This document shows positions 1-8,423 of a stretch of DNA of 64,000 nt, in pieces. This stretch comes from Stutzerimonas stutzeri (GTDB taxonomy: Bacteria; Pseudomonadota; Gammaproteobacteria; Pseudomonadales; Pseudomonadaceae). Below the pieces are notes generated by a model, which made no database searches, was not told the DNA's origin, and saw only the letters and a list, made by a program, of their open reading frames with translations. Numbering within the stretch: the first letter of the stretch is position 1; the number at the start of each line of letters is the position of its first letter. The stretch is taken from the NCBI RefSeq assembly GCF_002890895.1, contig NZ_POUL01000006.1, positions 186,001 through 250,000 of the forward strand, in the 5' to 3' direction. The position numbers and the translations under genes are program-made.

Positions 1-163
1 GGCGGTGGACGGACACGCCCAGCGCCATGACCTGCAGCTCGAACGGATCGAAGACGACCATGCGGTGGTCAGCGGCGAGCTGAACAACGACATGCTGGTG
101 ATCGTAGCGGGTGGCAGCAAGCTCTCGGAAGACCAACCGATCAAAGCCGAGCGGCGGAAGTAA
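1..163 (+). CDS. RND efflux periplasmic adaptor subunit, C-terminal fragment
   Basis: Only the last 53 codons are in the window; the gene enters from the left edge in the frame starting at base 2 and stops with TAA at 161-163. The fragment ends in a small beta-rich segment (VVSGELNNDMLVIVAGG) followed by a charged tail, as in HlyD/AcrA-type membrane fusion proteins. The stop is 4 nt before the RND pump start, and an outer-membrane factor follows, so the context supports an adaptor that links pump and channel in the periplasm. Family assignment rests mostly on that context because the lipoyl and hairpin domains lie outside the window. Confidence 0.72.
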   Translation, partial: AVDGHAQRHDLQLERIEDDHAVVSGELNNDMLVIVAGGSKLSEDQPIKAERRK

Positions 164-167
164 GCGG

Positions 168-3100
168 ATGGACTTAGCCCGTTACGCCATCTGCAAGCCG
201 GTCAATATCTGGGTTCTGGTGCTGATCTGCCTGATCGGTGGCATCGTCGCGTTCTTCGAGATGGGCCGCCTGGAAGATCCCGAATTCACCATCAAGGAAG
301 CCATCGTCACGGTGCAGTACCCGGGCGCAACCGCGCTGGAGGTCGAGCAGGAAGTGACCGAGCCGTTGGAAAGCGCCATTCAGGAGCTTTCCGAGGTCAA
401 GGAAATCCGTTCGCGCTCGATGATCGGCCTGGCCGAAATCCGAGTCGAGATCCAGGACCGCTATTCGGGCGATCAGCTCGATCAGATCTGGGACCAACTA
501 CGCAGCAAGGTCGAGGACGCCCGACAGCAATTGCCGCCGGGCCTGGACCCGCCGCTGGTCAATGATGACTTTGGCGATGTCTATGGCATCTTCTTCGCCC
601 TCACCGGCGATGGCCTGACGCTGGAAGAGCTGCATGAAGTGGGCAAGGATCTGCGTCGCGGGCTGATCACGGCAGACGGCGTCGGTCAGGTCGAACTCGC
701 TGGCGTGCGTGAGGAGCGGATTCTGGTGGAGGTCGACCAGGCGCGCCTGGCTGCGCTGCGCCTGTCCCCTCAGGAGCTGCTCGCGGCATTAGCCGATGCC
801 GATGCCGCCGTTGAAGCGGGAGGCGTGCGTGCTGGTGAATTCTTTGTACACATCCGCCCTACGGGCGCTTTCGACTCGCTGGATGCCTTGCGTGCCCTGC
901 CGGTCGGCCAGGGCCAGCAGAGTGTGGATCTGGGCTCGATTGCCACGCTGAAACGCGACTATGCCGAGCGGCCACGGCAGATCATCCGCCACAACGGCGA
1001 GCCAGCACTGACAATAGGCATCAGCGGTATTTCCGGCAGCAACATCGTCGAGGTGGGCCGCAGTGTCGAGGCGAAGCTGCAATCCATGCAGCGGTTGATG
1101 CCGCTTGGCGCCGAACTGCATCCGCTGTACCAGCAGCACAGCATCGTCAACGAGTCGGTCAACAGCTTCGCGCTCAACGTGTTCCTCTCGGTGGCCATTG
1201 TCGTCGGCGTGCTTTGTCTGGCCATGGGCGTGCGTGCGGGCGCGATCATCGGCGCGGTGCTGTTTCTCACGGTACTCGGCACCTTGCTGGTCATGTGGAT
1301 GGCCGGGATCGAGCTGGAACGCATCTCCCTCGGCGCGCTGATCATCGCCATGGGCATGCTGGTGGACAACGCGGTGGTGGTTTGCGACGGGATGCTGATT
1401 CAGAAGCAGCGCGGCATGAGCATTCTGGAAGCCTCACGCAAGACCCTGCAGCAGACGCAGTGGTCGCTGTTGGGCGCGACCATCATCGGCATCCTCGCGT
1501 TCGCCGGGATCGGCCTGTCCCAGGACACCACCGGCGAGTTTCTCTTTTCGCTGTTCTTCGTCATCGCCACATCGCTGTTGCTGAGCTGGTTGCTGGCGCT
1601 GCTGGTGGTGCCGCTGTTCGGGCACTACCTGCTTGAGCGCAAGGGTGACAAAACGGACAAGGATGCCAATCCGGACGATGCCTACAGCGGGCCGATCTAC
1701 AACCGCTACCGACGCATGGCAGGCGCCGTGCTCGCGCGTCCCTGGCTGACGCTGGGCGTTCTGGTTGTGCTCACCGTCCTCAGCGTAGTGGGCTTCAGTC
1801 GGGTGCCGCAGAGCTTTTTCCCACCTTCGAGTACGCCGATCTTCTACCTGAACCTGTTCCTGCCGCAGGGTACGCATATTCGCGAGACCAGCCGCACCGC
1901 CGAGGATGTCGAGGGCTATCTGAAGCAGCTCGACGGCGTCACCGATGTGTCGACCTTTGTCGGTGCGGGCGCGTCGCGCTTCATGCTCACCTACGCGCCG
2001 GAACAGCCCAACCCGGCGCTGATGCACTTTCTGGTTCGCACCAAGGAGGCAGGGGTGATCGCCGATCTGGTTCGTGAGATCAACCAGACGCTACCAGGCC
2101 GTTACCCCTCCGCCGATGTCGCCGCAGCGCAGTTCATGTTCGGCCCCAATGCCGAGGCCAAGCTCGAAGCGCGAATCAGTGGCCCTGAACTCGACGAGTT
2201 GCGACGATTGTCGGCCGAAGGTCAGCGCATCCTTCAGGAACAAGGGAATGTCTTCAACATCCGTGACGACTGGCGATCCCCCGTACCCGTACTGCGCCCA
2301 CAGCTGGCGCTGGACCGTCTGGCCGATGCCGGCCTTACTCGCCAGCAGGTCGCGCAGGCCTTGTCTGTCGCCAGTGAAGGCCAGCAGGTCAGCGTGTTCC
2401 GCGATCAGGATGAGCTGATTCCGATCCTCCTGCGCGCCACTCGAGAGGATCGCGTCGAACCGGGCGAACTCCTGCAACGGCTGATCTGGAGCCCGGCAAC
2501 GCGCAGTTACGTGCCGCTGGCACAGGTCGCGGACGGCATCGAGGCGACCACCGAGGAGTCGATGATCCGCCGCTACGGCCGCGAACGAACCATCGCCGTG
2601 CGTGCTGAGCCGCGCGACGGGGAGAATACCAATGTCGCATTCGAGCGGATTCGACCGCTGCTCGAGGACATCGAACTGCCGACCGGCTACTCACTGGAAT
2701 GGGGCGGTGACCATGAGCAATCTTCCGACGCGCAGCAGGCTCTGGCCAGCACGCTTGCAGTGCCGTACCTGGCGATGGTGCTGGTCACGGTGCTGCTGTT
2801 TGCCAAGGTCCGCCAGCCACTGATGATCTGGCTAGTGGTGCCGATGGCGCTGTGCGGCGTCACCCTGGGGCTGCTGATCACCGGCCAGCCATTCGGCTTC
2901 ATGGCGCTGCTCGGGCTGCTGAGTCTGACCGGTATGTTGATCAAGAACGCCGTGGTGCTGGTGGACGAGATCGACCGGCAGATAGCCGATGAGGTACCGC
3001 GGCTAACGGCCATCGTCGAGGCCTCGGCGTCGCGTCTTCGCCCGGTGATGATGGCTGCAGGCACCACGGTGCTGGGTATGGTGCCGCTGCTGTTCGACCC

Positions 3101-3221
3101 CTTCTTCGCCAACATGGCTGTCACCATCATGGGCGGGCTGGGCTTCGCCACGCTGCTTACCCTGCTGGCCGTGCCCTGTCTGTACCTGTTGTTCATGCGC
3201 GTCAAACCGGAGGAAACCTGA
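168..3221 (+). CDS. RND-family efflux transporter permease (HAE1-type)
   Basis: Inner-membrane proton-driven pump that exports hydrophobic or amphiphilic compounds through a tripartite complex. The protein is 1017 aa, normal for the family, with the usual architecture: TM1 near residues 10-30, a porter-domain half, TM2-6 (about 320-520), TM7 near 530, the second porter half and TM8-12 at the C terminus. The TM4 motif GMLVDNAVVV carries Asp-Asn where AcrB has Asp-Asp, and TM10 contains the conserved lysine (GMLIKNAVVL). I chose ATG 168 over an in-frame ATG at 111 because 168 has GGAAG just upstream, lies right after the adaptor stop and begins with the family N terminus (MDLARYAI). It overlaps the next gene by 1 nt. 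Substrate unknown. Confidence 0.93.
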   Translation: MDLARYAICKPVNIWVLVLICLIGGIVAFFEMGRLEDPEFTIKEAIVTVQYPGATALEVEQEVTEPLESAIQELSEVKEIRSRSMIGLAEIRVEIQDRYSGDQLDQIWDQLRSKVEDARQQLPPGLDPPLVNDDFGDVYGIFFALTGDGLTLEELHEVGKDLRRGLITADGVGQVELAGVREERILVEVDQARLAALRLSPQELLAALADADAAVEAGGVRAGEFFVHIRPTGAFDSLDALRALPVGQGQQSVDLGSIATLKRDYAERPRQIIRHNGEPALTIGISGISGSNIVEVGRSVEAKLQSMQRLMPLGAELHPLYQQHSIVNESVNSFALNVFLSVAIVVGVLCLAMGVRAGAIIGAVLFLTVLGTLLVMWMAGIELERISLGALIIAMGMLVDNAVVVCDGMLIQKQRGMSILEASRKTLQQTQWSLLGATIIGILAFAGIGLSQDTTGEFLFSLFFVIATSLLLSWLLALLVVPLFGHYLLERKGDKTDKDANPDDAYSGPIYNRYRRMAGAVLARPWLTLGVLVVLTVLSVVGFSRVPQSFFPPSSTPIFYLNLFLPQGTHIRETSRTAEDVEGYLKQLDGVTDVSTFVGAGASRFMLTYAPEQPNPALMHFLVRTKEAGVIADLVREINQTLPGRYPSADVAAAQFMFGPNAEAKLEARISGPELDELRRLSAEGQRILQEQGNVFNIRDDWRSPVPVLRPQLALDRLADAGLTRQQVAQALSVASEGQQVSVFRDQDELIPILLRATREDRVEPGELLQRLIWSPATRSYVPLAQVADGIEATTEESMIRRYGRERTIAVRAEPRDGENTNVAFERIRPLLEDIELPTGYSLEWGGDHEQSSDAQQALASTLAVPYLAMVLVTVLLFAKVRQPLMIWLVVPMALCGVTLGLLITGQPFGFMALLGLLSLTGMLIKNAVVLVDEIDRQIADEVPRLTAIVEASASRLRPVMMAAGTTVLGMVPLLFDPFFANMAVTIMGGLGFATLLTLLAVPCLYLLFMRVKPEET

Positions 3222-4717
3222 TGCCCTGCCGATTGGCTCGTACCCCCCTGATCTGGGCGCTGGCGTTGGCGCTCGGCGCTTGCTCCAGCGTGCCGGAACG
3301 GCCTGCCCCGGACGTTCCGGACAGCTGGTTCCACGCGGTGCGCCAGCAGCCAGCCGATGCCGAGACGCTCGCCGACTGGTGGCAGCAGTTCGATGACCCG
3401 GTGCTGACTCAACTTGTCCGCAAGGCTCTGAATAACAACCGTGACATTCGCTTGGCCATGCTGCGGGTCGATACCGCGCGCGCGCAATTGCGCCAGGCTC
3501 GCGCCGGCCTGTTCCCCACATTCGCGCTGCCAGGCTCGACCAGCCGTCAGTGGATCGAGAACAACAATGAACCGAACCCCAATAGCCCCATAGGCCAGTT
3601 CATCCCCGACGAAGACGTGATCACCTTCGATACCTGGGAACTCGCCCTGCAAACCAGTTGGGAGCTGGACATCTTCGGCGCTACCCGGGCGCGAACCGAC
3701 AGTGCGCGCCAGCAGATTCGCTCGGCGCAAGCCCAAGCCATCGCCGCGCGGCTGGCGGTGGCCTCCAATGCTGCACAGGGTTACATGCAGGTGCGCGCGT
3801 TCGAGGGGCAGCGGGCGCTGCTGCTGGAGGGGATCGAACTTGCAGCAGAGCTCGAGCACATCGCCAGTCGAATGTTCGAAGCTGGCGAGGTGACCCGGCT
3901 GGATGTCGAGGCCAGTGCCGCTGAGCGCGCCTCCCTGCAGGCGGATCTGGATGAACTGGAAATCAACCTGGCCGAAGCCAGGCTGGCGCTCGATACGCTG
4001 CTCGCCGAACCGCCGGGTAGCGTGGCGCGCGAGTTCGAAGCGTCGGCCAAGGTGCCGCTCGCTGACAGACCCATCCCGCCCGGACAACCGCTGGATCTCT
4101 TGCGCCGTCGTCCGGATTTGATTGCCGAAGCGGCGCAGCTGCAGGCCGCACAGCTGCAATCTCTGGCCGCCCGCCGCGACCTGTTCCCGACCCTGGCGCT
4201 ACAGGCGGCAGTCGGGCGTTCTGGCCTGGCACTGGGCAATGCCTTCTCCACCGCTTCGAACTTCGCGCGTCTCGGTGCGACCTTTGGCTTGCCCTTCCTC
4301 GATTATCGCCGACGGGGCGCGGCAATCGACCTGGCTGATGTGGAAGGTGAAAGCGCCTACCTCGGCTTCCAGCAGGCGCTGGCCGAAGCGCTGGAAGAGG
4401 TCGAGCGATCACTGGTCCGCATCGACGGACAGAAACGCCGCCTGGACTCGCTACGGACCACCCTTCGTCATCGTGAATACGCCTATGAGCTGGCGCAGAC
4501 CAGCTATCGACTGGGTGAGGCGAATCTCAACGAAGTATTGGACGCCCAGCGCGGCTCCCTGCGTGCTCGGCAACAAGCGCTGCAGGGCCGTACCGCACTT
4601 GCGACGGCACAAGTCGCACTGTTTGTAGCACTTGGCGGCGGCTGGGAAATGAACCCAAGTGCGGTGCAGACTAACGAGCCCGCGTCAGCAACGTCGGGCT
4701 CGAATGCTGTGGAATAA
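3221..4717 (+). CDS. NodT-family outer-membrane efflux lipoprotein
   Basis: Outer-membrane channel of the RND system encoded just upstream. The 498-aa product begins with a lipoprotein signal (ALALALGAC, Cys at about residue 21 lipidated) followed by two OEP repeats rich in long amphipathic helices with the expected internal duplication. Its ATG shares its A with the pump's TGA (GAGG lies upstream at 3210-3213), so the two are translationally coupled. NodT/OprM-like proteins trimerise to form the exit duct. No dedicated regulator is visible nearby; any local repressor would lie left of the window. An inverted repeat at 4675-4702, overlapping the last codons, may help end transcription. Confidence 0.92.
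   Translation: MPCRLARTPLIWALALALGACSSVPERPAPDVPDSWFHAVRQQPADAETLADWWQQFDDPVLTQLVRKALNNNRDIRLAMLRVDTARAQLRQARAGLFPTFALPGSTSRQWIENNNEPNPNSPIGQFIPDEDVITFDTWELALQTSWELDIFGATRARTDSARQQIRSAQAQAIAARLAVASNAAQGYMQVRAFEGQRALLLEGIELAAELEHIASRMFEAGEVTRLDVEASAAERASLQADLDELEINLAEARLALDTLLAEPPGSVAREFEASAKVPLADRPIPPGQPLDLLRRRPDLIAEAAQLQAAQLQSLAARRDLFPTLALQAAVGRSGLALGNAFSTASNFARLGATFGLPFLDYRRRGAAIDLADVEGESAYLGFQQALAEALEEVERSLVRIDGQKRRLDSLRTTLRHREYAYELAQTSYRLGEANLNEVLDAQRGSLRARQQALQGRTALATAQVALFVALGGGWEMNPSAVQTNEPASATSGSNAVE
4675..4702 (+). terminator. inverted repeat at the end of the efflux operon
   Basis: CGAGCCCG (4675-4682) pairs with CGGGCTCG (4695-4702) around a 12-nt loop. It lies inside the last codons of the outer-membrane lipoprotein gene and lacks a following T tract, so it is at best a weak or Rho-assisted terminator. 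Confidence 0.3.
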
Positions 4718-4784
4718 CGGCGTTAGGCTGGAGTCTCCTTGGCAAGCCACCCGAAGAGACGGCCCGCACACCATCGCTCACCGT

Positions 4785-5675
4785 TCAGTTACGCATCCAT
4801 GGCGGTGTCGGCGGCTCATCGCTGGGCTCATCCGTTGCGTTACGCAAGGCTTCCTTACGCGCCTGGTCGGCCAGGGTCGCCTTGATCTCCCGCATCACAG
4901 CGTCTAGGTCCGCGGCATCTTCCGGCTCGGCAAACTCACCGGTCAGCTCGGACTCCGGCGTCAGCTTGCCGTCCTCGTACAGCGCCCACATTTCCTTGGC
5001 GTAGCGGGTGAATTTGAGCTCGGGCGCAAACTGGCCGAAATAGGCCGACATGTTGCCAACGTCCCGTTCGAGCATTTCAAAGGCGTGGTTGTTGCCCGCC
5101 GCATCTACCGCCTGTGGCAGGTCAATGATGACCGGGCCATGTTCGTCGAGCAGCACGTTGAATTCGGACAAGTCGCCATGCACCAGGCCGGCGCAGAGCA
5201 TCTTCACCACTTCGCCAATCATGAAGGCATGAAATTCCCGTGCATCGTCGGGGTGAAGATCAACGTCGTTCAGACGCGGCGCGGCATCGCCGTCTTCGCC
5301 TGAGATCATCTCCATCAGAAGCACGCCATCGAGGAAGTCGTACGGTTTAGGCACGCGCACGCCAGCGTCTGCCAACCTGAACAAGGCGGCCACTTCAGCG
5401 TTCTGCCAGTTTTCCTCTTTTTCCTTGCGCCCGTGCTTGGAACCCTTGGCCATGGCCCTCGCATCGCGGCTGCTACGGACCTTGCGACCCTCCTGATACT
5501 TGACGGCTTGGCGAAAGCTGCGGTTGTTGGCCTCCTTGTAGACCTTGGCGCAACGCAGCTCGTCACCACAGCGCACTACATAAACCGCTGCTTCCTTGCC
5601 GCTCATCAGCGGGCGCAACACTTCGTCGATCAGCCCATCCTCGACCAACGGCTCGAGTCGTTTTGGCGTTTTCAT
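4785..5675 (-). CDS. RIO1-like serine protein kinase
   Basis: A 296-aa atypical protein kinase of the RIO family. Visible motifs are a flexible ATP-binding segment with lysine (GKEAAVYVV, then CAKVYKE), the catalytic loop HGDLSEFNVLL (about residue 168) and the metal-binding segment IIDLPQAVD. The C terminus is acidic and ends in a Pro/Glu-rich tail. I recall a close homologue in P. aeruginosa (PA4780 type). In eukaryotes and archaea RIO1 acts in small-subunit ribosome maturation; the bacterial substrate is not settled. It diverges from ada across a 158-nt region containing a perfect palindrome. Conserved Asp and Asn residues suggest an active enzyme. Confidence 0.88.
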   Translation of the reverse strand: MKTPKRLEPLVEDGLIDEVLRPLMSGKEAAVYVVRCGDELRCAKVYKEANNRSFRQAVKYQEGRKVRSSRDARAMAKGSKHGRKEKEENWQNAEVAALFRLADAGVRVPKPYDFLDGVLLMEMISGEDGDAAPRLNDVDLHPDDAREFHAFMIGEVVKMLCAGLVHGDLSEFNVLLDEHGPVIIDLPQAVDAAGNNHAFEMLERDVGNMSAYFGQFAPELKFTRYAKEMWALYEDGKLTPESELTGEFAEPEDAADLDAVMREIKATLADQARKEALRNATDEPSDEPPTPPWMRN

Positions 5676-5702
5676 CAGCGGCTTACAGACCCTTTTTGGC
5701 TA

Positions 5703-5714
5703 TGCAGATCTGCA
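5703..5714. repeat. perfect 12-bp palindrome, possible operator
   Basis: TGCAGATCTGCA reads identically on both strands, 28 nt upstream of the RIO-kinase start. A second inverted repeat, GCGAAC (5728-5733) / GTTCGC (5744-5749), follows. Either could be a regulator site for the kinase gene; no matching regulator is known to me. Confidence 0.35.
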
Positions 5715-5760
5715 GGTTACGGCAATCGCGAACGGGCTTCCATGTTCGCCCGCAAGTTTG

Positions 5761-5768
5761 AAAGCGCA
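5761..5768 (+). promoter_or_regulatory. Ada box upstream of ada
   Basis: The octamer AAAGCGCA, identical to the core of the E. coli Ada-binding site in the ada promoter, lies 65 nt before the chosen ada ATG. Methylated Ada would bind here and activate its own transcription. The flanking upstream A/T-rich bases (AAGTTTG) resemble the E. coli context. A weak -10-like CATAGG occurs about 11 nt downstream. Confidence 0.6.
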
Positions 5769-5833
5769 CTGTGGATTGGCATAGGGATCGGCCAGGGCGG
5801 ACAATCGTAATCCTTCACCCACGGAGCCTCCCA

Positions 5834-6871
5834 ATGCTCGATTTCGACCACTGCTGGCAAGCGCTCTGCAATCGCGATCCAAGCTTCGATGGGCGCTTCG
5901 TGTTTGCCGTGCACTCGACCCATATTTTCTGCCGCCCCAGCTGCCCGGCGCGTCGCCCCAAGCGGGAAGGTGTCAGTTTCTTCAGACACAACCACGAGGC
6001 CGAGGCCGCGGGTTTCCGGGCTTGCCGACGCTGCTCCCCCAAGGGCAAGAGTCTTGCTGAGCAGCTCGACGAGCTGGTGGTGGCGGCCTGCCGGCTGCTG
6101 GATGAAAGTCCTGAGCCGATGACTCTGGATCAGCTGGCCGGCCGCATCGGTCTGTCCTCCTCGCACCTGGCTCGTGCCTTCAAAGCACGAACTGGCCTGA
6201 CGCCGCGCGCCTGGGCCACAGCGCGCCGACGCGAGCGGCTTGAGATGCAGCTGCCGGACGCCGAATCAGTGCTCGGTGCCGCACTGGACGCTGGCTACGG
6301 CAGCACGCGTGGTGTCTATCAGCACACGGCAGCACTCAGCCCGGCTAAGCGCCGACGTAAAGGCGCCGGAGAGACCCTGCGCTACGCCACGAGCGCCTGT
6401 CCGTTGGGCCTGCTGCTGGTGGCTGCCAGCGACAAGGGCATCTGTGCCCTGCTGTTCGGCGATGAACAAGAAGCGCTACTCGACGATCTGCAGTCACGTT
6501 TCGCGGCGGCGGAGCTGGTGCCTGATCAGGCCGGGCTCGGCGAATGGCTGAAGGCAATTGTCGCTCAGCTGAAGGAGCCGAGCCGAGCTGCCCAACTACC
6601 GCTGGACCTGCGTGGCAGCGCCTTCCAGCAACGGGTCTGGCAGGCATTGCAAGGCATTCCGCCTGGTGAGACTCGCCTTTACGGTGAGTTGGCCGCGAAC
6701 CTTGGCAGCCATGCGCGCGCCGTGGCCCGTGCTTGCGCCAGCAATCCGGTCGGGCTCTTGGTGCCCTGTCATCGCGTGGTCGGTGCCAACCAGGCACTGA
6801 CCGGCTACCGCTGGGGTGTCGAGCGCAAGGCCGCCCTGCTTGAATCAGAGCGTGATGAATCGGGAGCCTGA
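5834..6871 (+). CDS. ada: Ada: bifunctional methylated-DNA methyltransferase and transcriptional activator
   Basis: 345-aa adaptive-response protein. Domains: N-terminal Ada zinc domain with Cys33, Cys37, Cys64 and Cys67 (FCRPSC and CRRC), where the first Cys accepts methyl from phosphotriesters; an AraC-type helix-turn-helix (about 95-180); and a C-terminal O6-alkylguanine methyltransferase domain with acceptor Cys312 in VPCHRVVG. Methylation of the N-terminal cysteine turns the protein into an activator. I chose ATG 5834 because GGAG lies 7 nt upstream and the protein starts as the family does (LDFDHCWQAL); an upstream in-frame ATG at 5771 overlaps the Ada-box region. The Ada box supports autoregulation. 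Confidence 0.94.
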   Translation: MLDFDHCWQALCNRDPSFDGRFVFAVHSTHIFCRPSCPARRPKREGVSFFRHNHEAEAAGFRACRRCSPKGKSLAEQLDELVVAACRLLDESPEPMTLDQLAGRIGLSSSHLARAFKARTGLTPRAWATARRRERLEMQLPDAESVLGAALDAGYGSTRGVYQHTAALSPAKRRRKGAGETLRYATSACPLGLLLVAASDKGICALLFGDEQEALLDDLQSRFAAAELVPDQAGLGEWLKAIVAQLKEPSRAAQLPLDLRGSAFQQRVWQALQGIPPGETRLYGELAANLGSHARAVARACASNPVGLLVPCHRVVGANQALTGYRWGVERKAALLESERDESGA

Positions 6872-6922
6872 CGAGGTTTCAGCGGTCGCATGCAGTACAT
6901 GCCACCGCAAGAGAGACCAGCC

Positions 6923-7168
6923 ATGACCGAACTGAAGCGCTACCGCATCCATTACCTGATCAATGGCGAGCCGGCGTCCCTGACGTTGAGCGCCTTCGAA
7001 GCGCCTGCACTAGAGCAGGCTGAACTGGAAATCTTGTTGCACCACGTCAAAGAGCCGCGCGCCAGCGTCGACGCGCCTTGGGAAATCCCGGAACGCGCCA
7101 GCGAGCACAGCCGGATGGCCGAGCTGGGCGTCAGCGACATCCAGATCGAAGAAGAAGCGCACCGCTGA
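6923..7168 (+). CDS. small conserved hypothetical protein
   Basis: 81-aa protein of unknown function. The start at 6923 has GAGAGA at 6910-6915; an in-frame ATG at 6890 has no ribosome-binding site. The sequence is a short alpha/beta-like segment (RYRIHYLINGEPASLTL) followed by an acidic C terminus, with no membrane segment, signal peptide or cysteine pair. It sits between ada and tatD on the same strand with 51 and 32-41 nt gaps. I do not recognise a named family, though such proteins appear to be common in pseudomonads. Confidence 0.65.
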   Translation: MTELKRYRIHYLINGEPASLTLSAFEAPALEQAELEILLHHVKEPRASVDAPWEIPERASEHSRMAELGVSDIQIEEEAHR

Positions 7169-7209
7169 ATCACGCCGCTGCAAACTGCTAAAACAAGGAG
7201 ATGACTGCC

Positions 7210-7992
7210 GTGCCCCTGATCGACACCCACACCCACCTCGACTTCGACCCCTTCGATGCCGACCGCGGAGAGGTACTGGCCCGCTGCGCCAGCGCAGGTG
7301 TCGAGCGGGTCCTGGTGCTCGGTGTGCATCAAGCGAACTGGGACAGGGTCTGGCAGATGGCGCTGGATGAGCCGGCCGTATATGCCGCGCTGGGGCTGCA
7401 TCCCGTGTTCTTACGGGACCACCGGCCAGAACACATCGGCGCGCTGCGCGGTTGGCTTCAACGCCTGCGCGGCGAGGACAAGCTCTGCGCAATCGGGGAA
7501 ATCGGCCTCGACTATTACATCGAAGACCCGGACAAGGACCGGCAGCAACAGCTACTTGAAGCGCAGCTCGAGCTAGCCAACGCGTTCGAGCTGCCGGTGC
7601 TGCTGCATGTCCGCCGCGCTCATGCGCAGATGATCGCCACCCTTAAGCGTTACAAGCTCAAGCGCACCGGCATCGCGCACGCATTCAGCGGCAGCTGGGA
7701 AGAAGCCCGCGAATACATCAAGCTGGGTTACAAACTTGGACTGGGCGGCGCGGGAACCTGGCCCCAGGCGCATCGAATGCATCGGGTGCTGCAACAGTTG
7801 CCGCTCGAAAGCATCGTGCTGGAAACCGACGCCCCGGACATCACCCCCCACAGCCACGCCGGCCAGCGCAACAGTCCCGAATTCCTTCCGGACATCTGTC
7901 GCGAGCTGGCGGAGCTGCGCGGCATCAGCCCTGAGGAATTGGCAGACGCCAGTTACCGCAACAGCTGCGACTTGTTTGGCTGGAACCGCTAA
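7210..7992 (+). CDS. TatD-family metal-dependent deoxyribonuclease
   Basis: TIM-barrel hydrolase of the TatD family (260 aa). Metal ligands are visible: the HTH motif near the N terminus (DTHTHLDF), Glu in GEIGLDYY, His in LLHVRRAH, His in GIAHAFSG and Asp in LETDAPD. Family members act as 3'-5' DNA exonucleases or phosphodiesterases. The start is uncertain: an ATG at 7201 directly abuts AAGGAG (7195-7200) with no spacer, whereas GTG 7210 has a 9-nt spacer and starts at the conserved MPLIDTHTH, so I prefer GTG. It is closer to the YjjV/YcfH subgroup than I can resolve by eye. Confidence 0.9.
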   Translation: MPLIDTHTHLDFDPFDADRGEVLARCASAGVERVLVLGVHQANWDRVWQMALDEPAVYAALGLHPVFLRDHRPEHIGALRGWLQRLRGEDKLCAIGEIGLDYYIEDPDKDRQQQLLEAQLELANAFELPVLLHVRRAHAQMIATLKRYKLKRTGIAHAFSGSWEEAREYIKLGYKLGLGGAGTWPQAHRMHRVLQQLPLESIVLETDAPDITPHSHAGQRNSPEFLPDICRELAELRGISPEELADASYRNSCDLFGWNR

Positions 7993-8054
7993 TCGGCTGA
8001 CCGAAGCCGAGGGCAGAAAGCTGGCAAGCGCTGGGCTCCGATCCAGACAGCTAA

Positions 8055-8423
8055 TCAGTCTTCTAGCGGGTCGTGTCCCCAGTTCATCAGCGAATGACGC
8101 CAGCGGCTGTCGCGAATGTCCGCCTTGGGACGCTGAGCAAGGTGCCGGTGGACATAACCGATAACCTTGCGCATGGCCTGGTAATCGTCCTCGCCCAGTT
8201 CAGCCTGCCGCTTTGCCTTGAGCGCGAGGATACGCTCACCCATGGCGTGCCCTACCGCCTCGCCATCATCCGGGGCGGCGACTTTTTCTCCACCAGAAGT
8301 CATGCCAACGCTGCGGCTGGTCTCGCTCTCAAGCCAATCGCGGAGCTGGGCTGGCGACATATTGACCATCCGATGGAATTCATCGCGAACGTCTCGCTTG
8401 GCCGCGTCACTCAGCTCGTTCAT
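8055..8423 (-). CDS. DUF3140 domain protein
   Basis: 122-aa soluble protein matching the DUF3140 pattern: an N-terminal VRDEFHRMVNMSPAQLRDWLE helix pair, a SRSVG motif, GHAMGERI in the middle and a C-terminal helical HRHLAQRPKAD segment. Function unknown. Its start overlaps the stop of the upstream DUF5872 gene by 4 nt (ATGA), so translation is coupled and the two products probably act together. It converges with tatD across 62 nt. Confidence 0.82.
   Translation of the reverse strand: MNELSDAAKRDVRDEFHRMVNMSPAQLRDWLESETSRSVGMTSGGEKVAAPDDGEAVGHAMGERILALKAKRQAELGEDDYQAMRKVIGYVHRHLAQRPKADIRDSRWRHSLMNWGHDPLED

Noticed and set aside
2687-4159. 490-codon minus-strand open frame
   Set aside because: Antisense to the RND pump and lipoprotein genes in a high-GC genome; composition and content are typical of a shadow frame.
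7201-7209. ATG start for tatD at 7201
   Set aside because: The Shine-Dalgarno ends directly against it with no spacer; GTG 7210 has 9-nt spacing and the family N terminus.
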